Source: Hetaerina americana
Taxonomy: Eukaryota > Arthropoda > Insecta > Odonata > Calopterygidae
Direction of reading: 5' to 3'
Assembly: GCA_022747635.1 (NCBI GenBank)
Contig: JAKTNV010000005.1
Coordinates: forward strand, 47,490,013-47,554,012
DNA length: 64,000 nucleotides
The translations under genes and the position numbers were made by a program. Below, in pieces: positions 10,610 to 24,746 of the stretch. Each line of letters opens with the position of its first letter. Positions within the stretch are counted from its first letter, which is position 1. The notes under the pieces were generated by a model that saw nothing but the letters and a program-made list of their open reading frames with translations, was not told the DNA's origin and made no database searches.

Positions 10610-11690
10610 ATTTGCTGTTGAGTGACAATTTGATAACGTCCCCCTGCCCCAAACTTCTCGGCCTCCACTCTCATTTCCCTACTTCGCCATTCTCTGATTC
10701 ACGCCTTCTCCTCCTCTTCTTCCCATTCTTCGCGACCATTTTCTCTCTCCAACCCATATCCCTCGCCTCGCCTATCGATCAACCCTGCCCCGAAAAATTT
10801 TCAATTTCTCTGCTCCATACGTTTTCTCTATAAATTCCCCTTCAATATACTGAAATTTCCCTTCACTCCTCTATCTTCCTTGTTCCGCTCTTTTCCAACC
10901 GGGAACTCACTACATCCCCTGTACCCCTCCCATTCACCTTACTCCCCCTCTCAACCGGCCCCATCACTCCCCACCGCACTCATCTCGCTCATGTCTTCCC
11001 ACCAACGCTGTCCTTCCCCCCTCATTTGAATTCCTTATCTGACTCCCCACCCTCTGCCGTACCCTCTTCTCCGTTTCTCTGGAGGATTCTTTCCCCAGTC
11101 TGTGCCTGTCTACCTCCCAACACCCCATCCTCCCACACATAACATGTATTCCATTCTCTCCCTCACTCTCATTCTTTCCCAGCCCACTTCCGTTCCACTC
11201 ACCGAATCTTCATCCCCTTCGTCTCTCTACCTCTCCCCATTTTCCTCTCCTTCCATTCCCCCCTTCATCTCTACTTTTCTTTCTCATTCTCCTCTCCCAA
11301 TTTCCTTCTCCCCCCACCCTTTCCTCAAACCCCTTGCTTTCTCAGTCCAGCTGCCCAATCGACTGAAATATTCAGCGACCGAAGGATACAATATAGCGAG
11401 AGCCCGTGGAATGGAAGGGTTACGGGCCACATCGGAAAGAAGGAACGCTGGTGGATAGTGGTGCGTGTGTCCTTACGGTTGAGTTGGTGTGTGTGTATGT
11501 GTGCGAACGCGCGCTTTGGGTGGCAACCAAGAAAGGGTGAGGGAGAGGTAAAGGGGTATGAGGAGGCTCGGCCGGAGACCGGGGAAAAGGATTAAACCTG
11601 GAGAATGGCGGATGCGGGATTGGGGAAGATGTAAGCTCCAGTTTTTGGGAGTGGAGAGGAGTGAGTATTGAGGAGAAATGATGGCAGATC
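10610..11690 (-). other. Pyrimidine-rich island then purine-rich flank
   Basis: About 10620-11350 is C/T-rich on the plus strand (purine-rich on minus); about 11510-11690 turns purine-rich on plus. Frames at 10612-10833 and 11102-11458 are Ser/Pro/Leu-rich low-complexity translations. No gene motif. Confidence 0.7.
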
Positions 11691-14219
11691 TCGGCTACTA
11701 GAGAAAGGCACGCTTTACCCTGTCAACGGTTCACTGAATTTAAATCCAAGCTACGTGCATTATGTTCTTGCGTTATTAATTATTAGGATAAATAAATAAT
11801 TAAAAAATACTAGGACGAGTTGGTTGTTCATGATTTGTTGCAAAGTTTGTGTTTGAGGTCGTAGGTTAATGCGTTCTCATACGAAAAATTATGTTCGACC
11901 GAATCATGGCCATGGCTTCGAAGCACAACGAGGGGTGTTTTAAAAAGGCAATGCGAATTTTGTGATTTCGCATAGTAAACATCCAACATCATAGTGCTCC
12001 TGAGTTCTCCTATCAAGGTGAAACGATCGGTAAAGATAATAATTACAAATTCAGTGCTGGTTTTGTGAAGCAATACGAAAAAAACGACCGTACTTGAGAC
12101 CAAACCATTCATAACTTTTGCTAACTTGTTTGCCTTTGTTAGAGTAGTAATAATTTGCCTCAAAAAGACCAGCTCTAAATTATCCTTGCCAATTTTAGAC
12201 ATATAATAAGCTCCTACTTTAGTGATAGTAGGAAAAAGCCATCCATAAGAGTTTTAAAACCCGCAATTAATTGAAAAATTAAATATAAAGAAATTTAAAT
12301 AAATTATCGTTTAGTTTTGCTGCAAAAAAATGCTGAGAATTGATATAAAATAATTACTGTTCACAATTTTCTGTTACGTAATCATTTGATTAATCAAAAC
12401 CAAACCTCATTAAATTCAAATCAAAACCATTTCATTTAACCGCAAAATTTCCCTTTTAACAATTTGAATACTTTGAGAACATTTAAGAGTTCGCATGCTA
12501 CGTCAATTGACGCTCTCTATTTAAATACTTCATCAATTCCCACGCTAAAGATTGATGGTGCACTACTTTCATCATTGCAAGTGACAATGATCCCAATTCT
12601 CACTTCGAAGCAGATCTGAAAGCAAAAGTTATGGTTCAAAACCTTAGATAGTGTGAATAGAGAAGTAGATGATGAGAGGGTTAGGAGATAGGAGGTTAAA
12701 TGAAATGACTCAAAGAGAAAGGAGATTGAGACAATGCTGCTCTTCGAGGGGCTAAATTCATGAGAAGGGAGGGAGAGAAATCATCGTCCAAATTCCCGTC
12801 GAAATTTATGCATCATTTTTATTGTTATGACCCCAGTAATGGCCCGTCGTAGTAGCGTCGAACACATAAATGAATGCCCGCTTACCTCATCTCGAGTGAA
12901 GAATCCCATTCCCACTTTCCCTCCTAGTGAGTTGCTGCGGAGTAAATAAGATACGCCCAGAGCAGCAGATCGTAAGACGAGCTAGCGGCAGTTTTTGAAT
13001 ATGCATTGTCGCACATTCCAGCCAGTGTCAATCGGAGTATCTCCGACGTCCTTTATGTAACCATCCCGAGGCATGGTATTCTTATTCCCTGAAGCATCTT
13101 GGGAATACGCTTTGAAACGGATACGGTATTTCTCAATATATCCAGACGTCTGAAATATCTGTTGCTATAGCTGTACCTTCCCGCCACTTTTATGACGGGG
13201 GAAAATTCGCTCCCTTTGAAAGTTTGAAAGATAACGTATTTCCATATTAGGTTATACCGCATTTATATGCTGCATCGCTATAAGTGAAACTATTTACGAC
13301 ACATAGAAATCGTTATTCCCAAACTGTAGGATAAATATTGTGTGCATTATAGTGAAACAAATTGTTATCCATAACACTGTATCTATTATTTTGAGCCAAG
13401 AAGTTTGTGAAGGAAAGGGTTACTGTTGAATATCATGAAATTTATTTTTCTGACTCATGTAATTTTTTTGTGATCCCAATTTGCTCATAAATATTCGCAT
13501 GCTGAGCCACACTTCTGAAAGCGCGATCAAAATTTACAAGATAAGCTTTCGATTCTCTTCAACATATTGTTATGCACTAAAGGCCTTTAGATGTATTGAA
13601 GTGTGGTATACCTCTGATTACAGCACGTGTATCTACAAAAGACTCAGCCAAGCACTATTTTTAGAAAAATAGCCAACCTAGAGAAATGAGGCCTCACACA
13701 ATTCTCTCAGCGTTTTTTGACCATTTCTGCCGGAAAACATCATTTTAATGCTCGCCTTTACGTACAATATTGCTTCAATTAAAGCTCACAATTAAATCTA
13801 GTCAATGTTGTTCCTAAAACAAATTTATTTTTATTTAGTTAAAATTCACTCTTTTAGAAAATTTGTTAGCATACCACACGACCTATGTGTAGTTTTCGTG
13901 TACCAAACAATATGAACGACTTTTGGCGAAACTCGCGTCAAGTACACGGTTACAGTATAAAAAAACATTAAAAATTGAATTAGTATTCGTCCACGCAAAA
14001 AATATGGCGATGCCGGCGAGGAAATACACGCAATAACCTGAGCTGAATAATGTCCGTGCTAAAAAAATAAAAAGCTTAAAATAAATGATGACGATAATTA
14101 AATGAAAATCATATATACATATCCTGGGCACTTGATGAACGACGCGTTGCTCTTTCGACGCAAAAAAAATGGTCATCCCCGTGTTTACTTTCCGATCAAT
14201 GCTCGTCCGTTTCACGGCG
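11691..14219. other. Spacer without recognised gene
   Basis: AT-rich, apparently unique. The longest frame outside the islands is 11828-12202 (minus, 124 codons): mixed composition, hydrophobic stretch near residues 30-60, no family recognised, so it is left unannotated. Small frames at 13053-13262 and 13481-13672 are also unsupported. Confidence 0.45.
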
Positions 14220-15060
14220 GCAGCGTAGGCAGAGTAGGGGTGGACGAAAAACGGAACTGAGGCTTGGAAGGGGGGGGGAGAATTTGGTGAGTGAACGGGG
14301 AAAGAGGGGAAGTGAAAGAGTAATTGTAACAAAAACTTCTCCATCCTTTTCCGATGGAGAGCAATGGGTCGTTTTCGGACCAGTGCACCAGCGAGTGGAC
14401 GGGCGAGTTTGGTGCGTGCTGGGCGATAATATTGTAAGCGAGCTTATCGCACTCGGCGCGTCCACCACCCGCACCCTCTGAAACGGTGCAGTGGGGTTGG
14501 GCTGAGGGAGGCGAGGGGGGGGGTTGGCACGATAGAGGGGTGGGGATAGGGGAGGGTGACTGAGGACCGAGTGGGGGGCCTTGGCGAAGTGGAAGTAGAT
14601 GGTCTGTTTATGTTCGGGGTTTACCCACCCATCCAGGGGACACCCCCACCCTTCCCAGACCCACTCCCCAAAAACCTCGCCGCCGCCCTTCCACCCTCAT
14701 TAACCATTAACATATACACCCACGTCTACCCACACCCACACACGCACACATGCATAAACACACGACCGACTGGGAAGAGAAATAGGTGGAGGGGGCGTCG
14801 GTGTATCCTCCTGTGCCCGGCGAAGGTCTCCCCCCGTGCCACCCAGCCACCCCCACCACCACCGTGGGACCCCAAAACCTATCCCACCTCCTCACTACCC
14901 ACCACACCTGCCCACCTCTCACCCGCACTAGTGACCATTGTGTCTGTTGTGGGGTCATCGGCGGGAACCCTCTGAGGTGACCCACGTCACCCCAGCACCA
15001 TCCTCGGTCGACTCCTCCCTCACCACATCATCCCTCCGCTTCCAGACTTTCTCTCCTATT
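14220..15060. other. Purine island switching to pyrimidine island
   Basis: 14220-14620 is G/purine-rich on plus, including runs of 8-9 G near 14272 and 14516. 14630-15060 is C-rich, with CCCACACC/CACCCCC motifs. The strand switch occurs near 14625. Frames here are Pro/Ser/Thr-rich artefacts. Confidence 0.7.
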
Positions 15061-15520
15061 TCTACCCATCCGATCTTGCTCCCCATATCCTCTGTGACCC
15101 TCCTGTGTCAAGAAAACCGCCCCTTGGGGTGCTTTGAGGCCAAGGTCCACGAGAAAGTTTGCTGCCTTCGAGCAATTGAAGCATGATTCTTTCAGGGAGA
15201 AGAATTCCGTGAAAAAGCAATGCCAAGCAGGGCGGATGAAAGATATGGAGTAGGTTGTTATTTTTGGTAATGGGAGAAGGGTGTATGCATTGGTTTAAAT
15301 TTATTGATGTCACAGCCGAATCCACTCATCCAACTTATATACCTTAGTTCATTCACCTGGTTATGGGTTAAAATTGGAGTTTCGTTTTCATTTGGATATT
15401 CATTTTGATATTCGGCGGCTGTAGTCACTAGTGCAGTAGATTATTATTTGATTAAAGGAAGTCTGGAGGGATACCTACATAAACACTTCCATCTACGCAA
15501 CAACCTGCGATCCCCCGTAA
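15061..15520. other. Short spacer
   Basis: Mixed sequence between the pyrimidine island and the LINE 3' end. No gene or repeat recognised. Confidence 0.4.
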
Positions 15521-17345
15521 GAATCTACATCTACATAATAGCTCGCAAGCCGCCGCAAGGGCGTGTAGCGTGGGGTGTTAGTTCACCAGTTATGAATTCA
15601 CAATCCCAATCACGTCACCTCTATAAAAACATTACTTTGATCACGCACTCAAAGAATTTAATCACGCGACATATGTTACTTACACAGCAGAATATTCAAT
15701 AAGAGGATACGCATATTGAAATCATGCAGTAGAAATGTTAAAAAGTTTTATTGAATTTCTATTATGTAAAAAAAATATATGCACGGTTTCGACGAAATGT
15801 GTACATTGACGGTTCTAATTATCACCTACGCAATTACTGCTGTGTATTTTTTTATCTCTAATGGTACGATGAAAAAAGTGACTTTTTGAATCTATTTTTT
15901 CTTCCATTTATATCCATAGTAAGCTAAAATATCTTTAATATCCACAGATAAGTAACCTGCCTCAAATTCACGAAGTAAATTCAGCCTTTATTTAAACCTA
16001 GAGTAAACTATTGCATCCCATCCAAATATTTTCAATACTGTCTGGATATGCTACCTTCTTCATTACAAATTTTAACAAACCTAGCTTCTCTATGTTGCAG
16101 TCAATCTAGTTCCAAAATTAAGCTCACCTCGCGAGGATCCCAAACACCCTTAGCATACGCTAGGTGAGGCCTAACCAACGAGAAATAAAAAAGCTTTTTG
16201 ACCCTCTCATTACAATTCCCACGTATATTTTTAATGAATCCTCACTTTTTATTTGCTATTTAGCAAAATTTGATGGATTTGTTTCCCCCGGGACATAACG
16301 TTATTTACCGTTAGATCCAAGTATATTAACGATTCCACATTTGTTATGTTATTTTTTCCGTTTATGGTATATTTTCAAGCGCAATATTCTTCCTCCAAAA
16401 ATCTATTTCATTACACGTTTTTAAATATTACTAAACTACCACGAATACCATAAATGCATAAAGGAAACAATAGCGGACCGATAACACTTCCTTTGGGGAC
16501 ACCCGGCGAGACGCTTACTGTGTTGAATGACACTCCGTCTACTTCACCCCTTTGCTCGCAGCCTATTAAAAATTGATTTATGTAGACACACCTATTACAC
16601 GCCTATTAATGCCGTAGCTTCCCAACTTTTGGAGCACCTTCCTTTGAGAAACTTTGTTGAATACCATTTCAAAATTTAGAAAAATATCATCAAACTGAAC
16701 GTTATTTTCACCCGAGACCAAAATATTAAGAAAGTAAAGTGCCAGTTGGGTCTCACAAGGTCTACCTTTTCGGAAACCGTGTTGATAATTTGTAAGTAAA
16801 CCCTGAGAATCGAGATGTTTGATCGTTGAACTTACGTGTACAATTATGTGCTCTAGGATTTGAAATGAGATGGATGTGAAAGAAATAAATCGGTAATTAC
16901 TCGTGACTTCTCTGTCGCCTTTTTTAAATATGGAAGTGAAATTGAGTGCTTTCCAGTCTTTTGCTACTGCGAGAACACTTAAGAATTAATTCAATGTTAT
17001 TTCAAGGAAAGGAGATATTTCTGAGGCCATCGTTTTGGATTCACGAGTAGGGATTCGATCAGGGCACAGTAATTTTTTTGGGACTGGTGCCTTTAAGTTA
17101 GCGTTCGATTGCAACAGAATATATTACAATTTCAGACATTGAGTAATGAGAGCGATTGGGTAGTGACTCGTATGTTCCTGTGTTCTTCTGGTCCTGTATT
17201 ATTAAAAACGCTATGAAAATAGTGGTTTAAAGTTTCAGCTTTTTTCTAAACTGCTGTCAAGTTTTTGCCCGTTGTTATTTAGGTATGGCACTGTCAAATT
17301 GTTTCCCTGAACCTCCCGTAAGTAAGGTTATGTGGCATGGGGTGT
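15521..17345 (-). pseudogene. CR1/Jockey-type LINE, 5'-truncated reverse transcriptase remnant
   Basis: Seen on the minus strand, in order: NLTVPYLNNNGQ (about 17310), IFKKGDREVTSNYRFIS (about 16900), HGFRKGRPCETQLAL (about 16770), VQFDDIFLNFEMVFNKVS (degraded catalytic DFEKAFDKV box, about 16690), KLGSYGINRRVIG, then SVSPGVPKGSVIGPLLF (about 16500). Further 3' come YLDLTVNN, ERVKKLFYFSLVRPHLAYAK (about 16190) and REARFVKICNEEGS (about 16090). Known: these are RT and thumb motifs of CR1/L2-like non-LTR elements. Odd: many stops and frameshifts; the FADD box region (about 16400) is lost; no endonuclease domain, so it is 5'-truncated as usual for LINEs. The 3' end carries a GCCCTTGCGGCGGCTTGCGA motif (15545-15570) also found at 49261-49310. 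No single frame exceeds 60 codons. Confidence 0.9.
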
Positions 17346-20329
17346 TCAGGTATCAGCTATACAGACGTTACATATACATGTATGCGTAAATTTCAATATA
17401 TATTCTCTCATTCACACAAATCGCGTAATTTAAATACATTTTTGATTATTTAGATCATAGGATTATCGGTGTTTTTGATTAAAGCTTTGAATTTCGTCTT
17501 TAGGGCTGGTACCGTCATGATTTTTTATCGCGCGACGGAAGAACCGTTACTTGTGTCTGAAAGTGCAAGAGTCTGCCTCTCATTTACTATTACGGAAATT
17601 CAAACTGGTTTTGTAATGTAAAGTAAGTATTCCATTACTTTTGAAGTTACATGTCCTTAAATTATTCTCTTTTTGGTCATAAATTAGGTAAAACAATTTA
17701 AAAAATTCGATTGGACCCAAATATTTTTCTTAATATACATGTACACATATATCTTATGCTGAATCAAAGATATTAAAACAAATTCAAAATTAATAATAAA
17801 CCATCAAATAACGTAAATATTCAGGATCTTATACTATGGAATGTGACTAAATCTTTGTTCGTTCTGTTTTCTTAATAACGTGTTTTTCTCGGGTTGTCAG
17901 TATTTAAGTAAAACAGCCTTCCATGCTCGTATTTCCACTTTATGTTCTTGACCGGTAATTTGGGTTTGAGCCAGTTCAAACGGAGGTCTTTAAAGATTTC
18001 TCTATAGATACTAGTCATTAGGCGAGTCGTGGCTCTTTCCATTAATTGCTTCTCGTAATACACATCTCAAAATAGCTGTCTGAATACCGCTTAATAGAAT
18101 CAATCCTCTGGCCTCCGCTCAGAGGAAGAGTCTACTAGCACACTGTGCTTGCGTAAATTTTCCAGGAAATGGCTCAAAAGAGTCTATAGACACGCGGCTC
18201 AAAAGTCTTATAAGTGCTCGATTCAATAATTATGTCAGTCAAGATCATATATTGATTGATATCGGGCGAGGAAATTAAGAGAAATTGAAGATCATATGAC
18301 AAATGAAAAAGATGTAAATTAAAGATGAGCCTATTTTAAATGACGATCGACGATGACGTACATCAAACTGCAAGTAAAATAAATTATTAAAAGAAATAAA
18401 TATTGATAGAAATATGGATGACAAAACAAACCGTGACCTTATTTCACATCTTTCAAAGTTTGCGAACATAAAGCATAGAGGTTCTTTTATTTAGACACAT
18501 AAAAGGACATGAATTTATGCCTTGAAATGTGATAATTGAAAACCAGAAACGGAAAATGTATTAAACATTTATTTCCTTCAATAAGTAGAATAGATTCTTT
18601 CCCATTAGGCTTATTGTACTGAAATTTTATTGTAAACATTTTGTGAATAACTGACTCATTCACTACGAATTGTTGTCTTTCGTACATATGATTTATATTA
18701 TTCATTGAATTGATTATATTTCATTTCCTTCAAAAATATAATTATGGAGAAGTCAATAAAATATTTGGTCAATAAAACTTACTTGATTGGTATTAAAAAG
18801 TTTCATAATAACCAATATTTAATAGCAAATAAGTTCTACATGCATAAAAATGCTTTCAGTGTTAATTTATTGCGAATTTAATGCAGTATGGCATGTAATA
18901 TTTACTCCTGAGGATCTAAGATTGAATGACAACTAAGAAATACAATGTCTGCCGTAAGGGGTGCTAAATGCTGCCCTTTTATATCAGCGCACATTCAGAC
19001 CCTCACCACCTGGACATTATAAAGAATACGAGCTGTATAACACGGTCTAGTTTCTAGTTTAGATTAACTGAATTCGTGAAACATCATTATTCAGGTTGCT
19101 CTTTGAAGTGCTGAGAGTTGTCTGCATTGATAATAATGCCTCCTAGAATGAAAACTGATCGGTAAAATTTAAAAGCAATTTAAGAATACAGGATCTATTT
19201 AGACCAAGTGCAATTTTCTCTCGATGATCCTCTCCCATAAAGCAATGAAGCAAGTTTAATTTGTCAAACTATTTAACTAGGTTTTCGAAAAGATAATTTT
19301 TTGAAGGAAATGCATTTATTGAATGTCACGGAGCTTAACAGTTAAGATTCTTCAAATTTGAATTAAAAATATATATTAATATCGAACATAAGGGAAGGAC
19401 CTGCAATTAATCTTAGTAGGGAAGCTATTGAGAAAGAAATGCTCCTTCAGAAGTGAGAGACTCTGTCTAAATCTACTTTGGCATAGATGTTGATAAAAAT
19501 TATCTACCATTCCATCTGGTTAAAATTATGCATTTTAAGCGCTTTTGAAAAGCTGAATAATGCTTAAAGAATATCACGAAGAAATACGATAGATTTTAAA
19601 TTTAGGATGATCTTTTTTCGCAGCTTTATATGATGACAAAAAATGTTGAACAAGATTTGAAAACCTGTAAGTACATGGGTGGTCTAAAAAGTTTCCGACC
19701 TCAAAAATTTCAGAATATTTCAGAGAATCTCAGAAAAAATGTCTTGTATCTTCTTTAGGTCTGAAGCTCTTCAGACCACTCTCGTATATTTGCATTACCA
19801 CTGACTGGACATCAATTGGCAAACCATAACTAAAGTTTAGTTAGATTTCTCTCTACAACCCCTCTTCTCTTCCCTCTGTAATAACAAAGTTTTGAACTGA
19901 AATCATATTTGCGCGACTCTCCTCATACTGTGAGACATAACTGAAATTTTGACAAAATATTTAAAAACAGCTTTTCAATAATGTACATAGACATATCATA
20001 TTCTTGGAATTTTAAATAATAATGCGGGAATCATTGTATCTGCTATTTAATTAGCTGAGTGGAGACACTATCTTTTGTATTCTCAATTATCATTTTGTTT
20101 AATAAGAAAGAAATTAACGAAAATATTATAGAATTTATTAAAGTAATTCCTCAATCAACAGGAAAAATCATAAAAAATGCAGATAAGGCTTCATATTTCT
20201 AATGGAAAAACAAGATGATATTCTACATACCATATCTTTGAAAGAATTTCGATGATAAAAGACTAAATAAAGGATAAAGATAAATCCTGGCTACAATCGC
20301 CATGAATACCCAGAGCTGAAAATATACTG

Positions 20330-20330
<1 letters not shown>
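17346..20330. other. Spacer without recognised gene
   Basis: About 3 kb of AT-rich sequence. A perfect hairpin lies at 19758-19777 (GGTCTGAAG arms, 2-base loop). The 63-codon minus-strand frame at 17872-18063 is Lys/Arg-rich with ordinary composition but matches nothing I know. No RNA gene seen. Confidence 0.45.

Positions 20331-20403
<73 letters not shown>
20331..20403. repeat. (TA)n microsatellite
   Basis: About 36 uninterrupted TA units. Confidence 0.95.
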
Positions 20404-20405
<2 letters not shown>

Positions 20406-22319
20406 GATAAATTGCTACTGATAAACGGCATAAAATTCCCAGAAGGAGATTGCTGCAAATTTCAGTTTTGAATTAAAATTTATGATTCAGAGAATGAAAC
20501 ATTAAATTTATTTTATTAAAATCGATTGCCCTATGATATCAATAAAGAGCAAATATTTACAAGGCCAAAAAATTAAAACCAGTTTAAAAACAATTACTTA
20601 ACCTTGTGATGTGTCATATCTTCAATTGTGTGTGATCTACAAAAAATTATCAATAAAAGTGTTTTTCTTTGATAAAAGTGCATTAATTCCGCTTTTTTCC
20701 AGCAACGAAATAACTTACCACCTAACCTACCCTCCCAGTGTGACTCAAAAGACAGCCGATGAGACAGATTTACTCTTTTTCCTTGCTGTGTGCCGTGAAA
20801 ATACGCACTGAAAGACCTCTTTTCTACCACTATTTTACCTACTTCACCGTTGATTATTCTCTTCCTCATTTCTTTGCAGGCGGGCTCCGAAAGTCGACGT
20901 CCTGTTCAGAGTAATGTTACTTAGCTTTGAATACATCAGAATGCTGACTGATCTCATAGCACCTTAGTAAGTAATTTTTTCCTAATTCGTAAAACTTGTT
21001 ATTTTAGTGGCTTTAGTTGGTACTAACAATGTATCTAGTCATAGATACATTTATAAGATTTTGAATATTTCGTCCGCTGGTGGACCCTTTGAATTGCTCA
21101 AGAACAGTGTATACAATTGGATAGTGGGGCTTAGGTATTCGTCCTATATTTTGATTTCAAAGCATTTTTAAGACTTTGCTTTAAATGACTAAAATGTTTT
21201 TCAGATATATTTCATCACCAGGTACTAGGATTTTGAAATATTATATTTTGCCACTGGCATCTTACGGTTTCTCAGTTATGTTTTATGATAACGACTGCAT
21301 TGCATTATAGCTTTCGGTAAAAACGCATCTTACTGTATCTTTATAAGGAATCAACAACTTAAAATATTGAATCCCACGATGAGCCTTTATGTTGATACCA
21401 AATGAGATTATAACCAAATTTTCTGAGAAACATAACAAAAATCAGCTCTTCCAACCACCGTTACCAACTACGAGAGTTTTTGCCTCCACTAGTTAATGAA
21501 AAATTAAAATTTGGAACACTCATACAAATATTTTCCAGGAAAATAATTATATTATTTGACCTTTTGTATTTAATTCCTGTTGATTGCTAAATAGCCATGC
21601 AGTTCCAAAGTTTAGTTTATGCTTAAATTTGGAATAGGCTCAAACTGAATCGCTATGGAATAATGCATACATGGATATGAAAAATTAGCCATTTGGTTAT
21701 TATAATTGCTCTTAATATTCAGTATTGGTCTTTTTAAATTTAGCATATGAAGGCCATTACTGCATAGTATCTTTCTTTAATAAAGTCCAATGGTGTGCAG
21801 TTAAAAATTTTTCCTGTTATTAATAACAGTATATGTTTTATTCCTTACATTCAGAAGTATGTATAAATAATGTCATCTCTTAAATTGCTAATTAATTTTC
21901 AAATTATAAAAAATCTATTATAATATCATTCAATTACATAATTGGACAAGATGAAAAGTAGCCAAAGATGAGATTAGTAAGATTTCTTGTCACACTTCAC
22001 AAGCAAATAGCTTTGGCGAGACCAACTGGTTTGCATGGCATACTGGATCCACGTATACTATTGGCTAAACATTTGTTATCCTTACACCTTCAGAGCATTT
22101 CACGATTTGTAGACATCCTTGTGGCGAGCGTATGTGAGTCTTTTCTGAATCCGCAATGCGGGACGTACGAGACTAGGCATTCACGTCCCAGGATAAGAGG
22201 ACGGCGTGCGATCTGGCATTCAAATCACGACTCACAACGACGGGGGTGAGCTTTTAAAGGATAAAAAGATTGAGAGTAGTATATTTCCTGGACGTTGAAC
22301 GCCCAAAATTAGTGGGTGA
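20404..22319. other. Spacer without recognised gene
   Basis: AT-rich DNA. The 93-codon plus frame at 21968-22249 (Arg/His-rich C-terminus) has higher GC than its surroundings but no recognised domain and no supporting context. Confidence 0.45.
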
Positions 22320-22620
22320 ATTGGGGTGAGGGACTGGGAAGAGAGAGAGAAAAAATAACAACTGAGAACGGTTCCGTTACGATTTGAAGCTGGCAAGGAG
22401 ATTATCGCGTGGATGGACGGTAAGGGGTGCGATGCCAGGGAGATGGGGAGGGGAAAGGAGAATCATGGGGGTGACAGAGATTGTGATTTCGAAGGATTTG
22501 AGGCAGGGGTGGGTGGATGGGTTGGAGAGTGGGGGCGAACTTCCCGGAAAAGGGCGCTGACGCACGGAAAAAAATGACGGTGGTGGAAGCAAGAGGGAAG
22601 AGGAACGCTGAATTGTGACG
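22320..22620 (+). other. Purine-rich island
   Basis: GGGGAGG/GGGTGG-type sequence on plus; a weaker purine tract follows at 23690-23960. Overlapping minus-strand frames are Pro/Ser-rich artefacts. Confidence 0.65.
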
Positions 22621-24731
22621 GGCAATTATTTCGCAAGGAATTATACGGCAGCTGAATATGGGTAGGTAAAAAGAAGAAAATCTTTTGCATCAGCGTCTCG
22701 ACGGTCTAAGGAAGACGACGCGATAAAAAGAGCAGTGATATAAAAATACAAATGACACAATGAATGGCATGGAATATCATTCCATGCATACCCAGCTATT
22801 TTTTTCTGGATAAAGCGTAAGAAGATACTTTTTCTGAGAATACTAAGGTCATTCTGTCCCGACTGGGAATTTACGAATTTCCCCATAGGGCGAAAACTTG
22901 CAAAATTATTACTGAAATCGGAATTGAAATCACAAAAAATGTACTTTTGTAGATGTGTTCAATAGAAAATTCTATTCGAAAGATATAATATCTGATGTCT
23001 GTATTAGAGATTTAAATTAGCATCTAGGCTTTTTTAAAAAGAATAATTAGATGATAGTGTAACAACCTATGTGAACTACGGCTAAACCGCTCAAAATAAA
23101 ATAATAACGCTATTAGGAGAAAAAGTAATTTACTCCTCCAACAGAGTGGCTCCTTCTATTTCCTTTTAAATTCTTAAATCGATATTTAGCTTTGAATAAT
23201 ACTGGGATACAGAGTTAATTTTGTGATTCCAAGATAATCATTAGGGATCCATATTATTATTAGTGCATCGGTATATCTATACACCCGGATGAATAAAAGA
23301 AAGAAAAGTAGGCTCCTCCAACAACTGACCTAGATACAATTTCCTTGCTCATATTATTCGGGATTGAATTAAGAAAAATTAAGTTCTCTAACAACAACCT
23401 CAATAACGCAATTTCAAACTTCAACTTCAATAAAAGTTGCAAAAATAAACCTGAGTTAACACTACAGTGCCACTATGTGGTCCTATGATGGTTTACTCCT
23501 GCAGAAATGTTTTTTTCTGATTCACACAACTACATGACTTTCTGTGGCGTGAAAGGAAATGTCAATGTAATTAGCTCTATATTATTTCACTTTATATTCA
23601 TCTCCCAAATACTTGAAAAATGCAAATATAATTTCTTCATCAGCATGTCAAAGGACGTAACTTAATCACAATTTAGTTCAATATTACCAAAGTCGAATGA
23701 GGGAGTGCTGGCTAGGTCTGGAGGGAGAGGAGAAGGGAATATTGGGAAAAATAAACAAGAGAAGTAGGAAAGGTGGACATTGAGGATTTTGATTAGTATT
23801 GGGAGATAAAATACTGTGATAAAGATTACCTTAAACAAACGAAGTATGGGTAGGAATAGGATAGGCGTGTTGGGCGGAATGAAGGGAGGAAAGAAATATG
23901 CGGAATTGAAGAGGGGTTCATTGCAGTGTCGGATATCAGGTTGTCTTTTGTAGTCTATGGAGAGGCAAGTGAATATTGTACCATTAGCTGTGTCCAACAA
24001 ATACTACCTTAACCGGTAGATCACCAATGATAATTACCAATGTGTATGATGAATATTAATTTAGATTGCTTCCATTTAAAGCAAAAATTATATGACAGCT
24101 AATTTTTGTATCGAAATTACCTCTCCCAATATGCTTCATTAGGGGAATATTATTGCGGCCATTGGAAAACACTTTAATTCGTTTTAACTTAAATAAATGT
24201 TTCGAGGTGTCATGGATATGTTTTGAACCACATCTCATTATAACATTTTGTTGAGAGAATGTTCACTCGTGTGTGTGAGAGTATGTTTTATGGATTTCTG
24301 ATTGGATTTTGGTCAGCATTGCAACTGGAGTTGAGTTGAAATGGGATACACTCCAAGAGCAGAGGGTGGAAAATTCTATCAAAATTCTATTGAGGCATGG
24401 GAGTAGAATTCATGAATCTGATTCCAGTGCTTGGGTCGTGCCCTGCTCCACTATACAACTAAAACATGTACCACGCTATTCCAAAAGTAACTTATATGCA
24501 TCGAAATAAAACACTACAAGAACGCTTCCTTGTTTATCCATGCAAAATTCAACATATTTTCATAATTTTTGAATGCTTTCTTTTGAAAAATGGCCTCAAG
24601 ATTTTGATCAAGTGAAGTGTGTATCCCATGCTCAGGTGTCAGAAACATTTTACGAGAGAGTTTAGAGTTTGGGAGGGTACATTTGATTTGTTTTTATTGC
24701 CAAATTTGATTAGGTTTTCCTACTAGAGTCA
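22621..24731. other. Spacer upstream of PLE1
   Basis: AT-rich, no gene recognised. I looked here for an upstream copy of the PLE1 tail (a 5' pseudo-LTR) and did not find one, so the PLE1 copy appears to have only its 3' repeat region. Confidence 0.5.
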
Positions 24732-24746
24732 TTGAATTGGAAAGTA

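Noticed and set aside
11828..12202. 124-codon minus-strand frame
   Set aside because: Better composition than most, but no homology I know, no splice or promoter context; chance length in AT-rich DNA cannot be excluded.
14120..14180. Hammerhead-like GTCGAAAG...GTC on the minus strand
   Set aside because: No CUGANGA element upstream at a workable distance, so only half the core is present.
13883..14344. 153-codon minus-strand open frame
   Set aside because: Starts in a purine island and runs into AT-rich DNA; composition changes abruptly along it and no family is recognised.
22621..24731. 5' pseudo-LTR of PLE1
   Set aside because: No sequence here resembles the 3' tail at 27150-27470.
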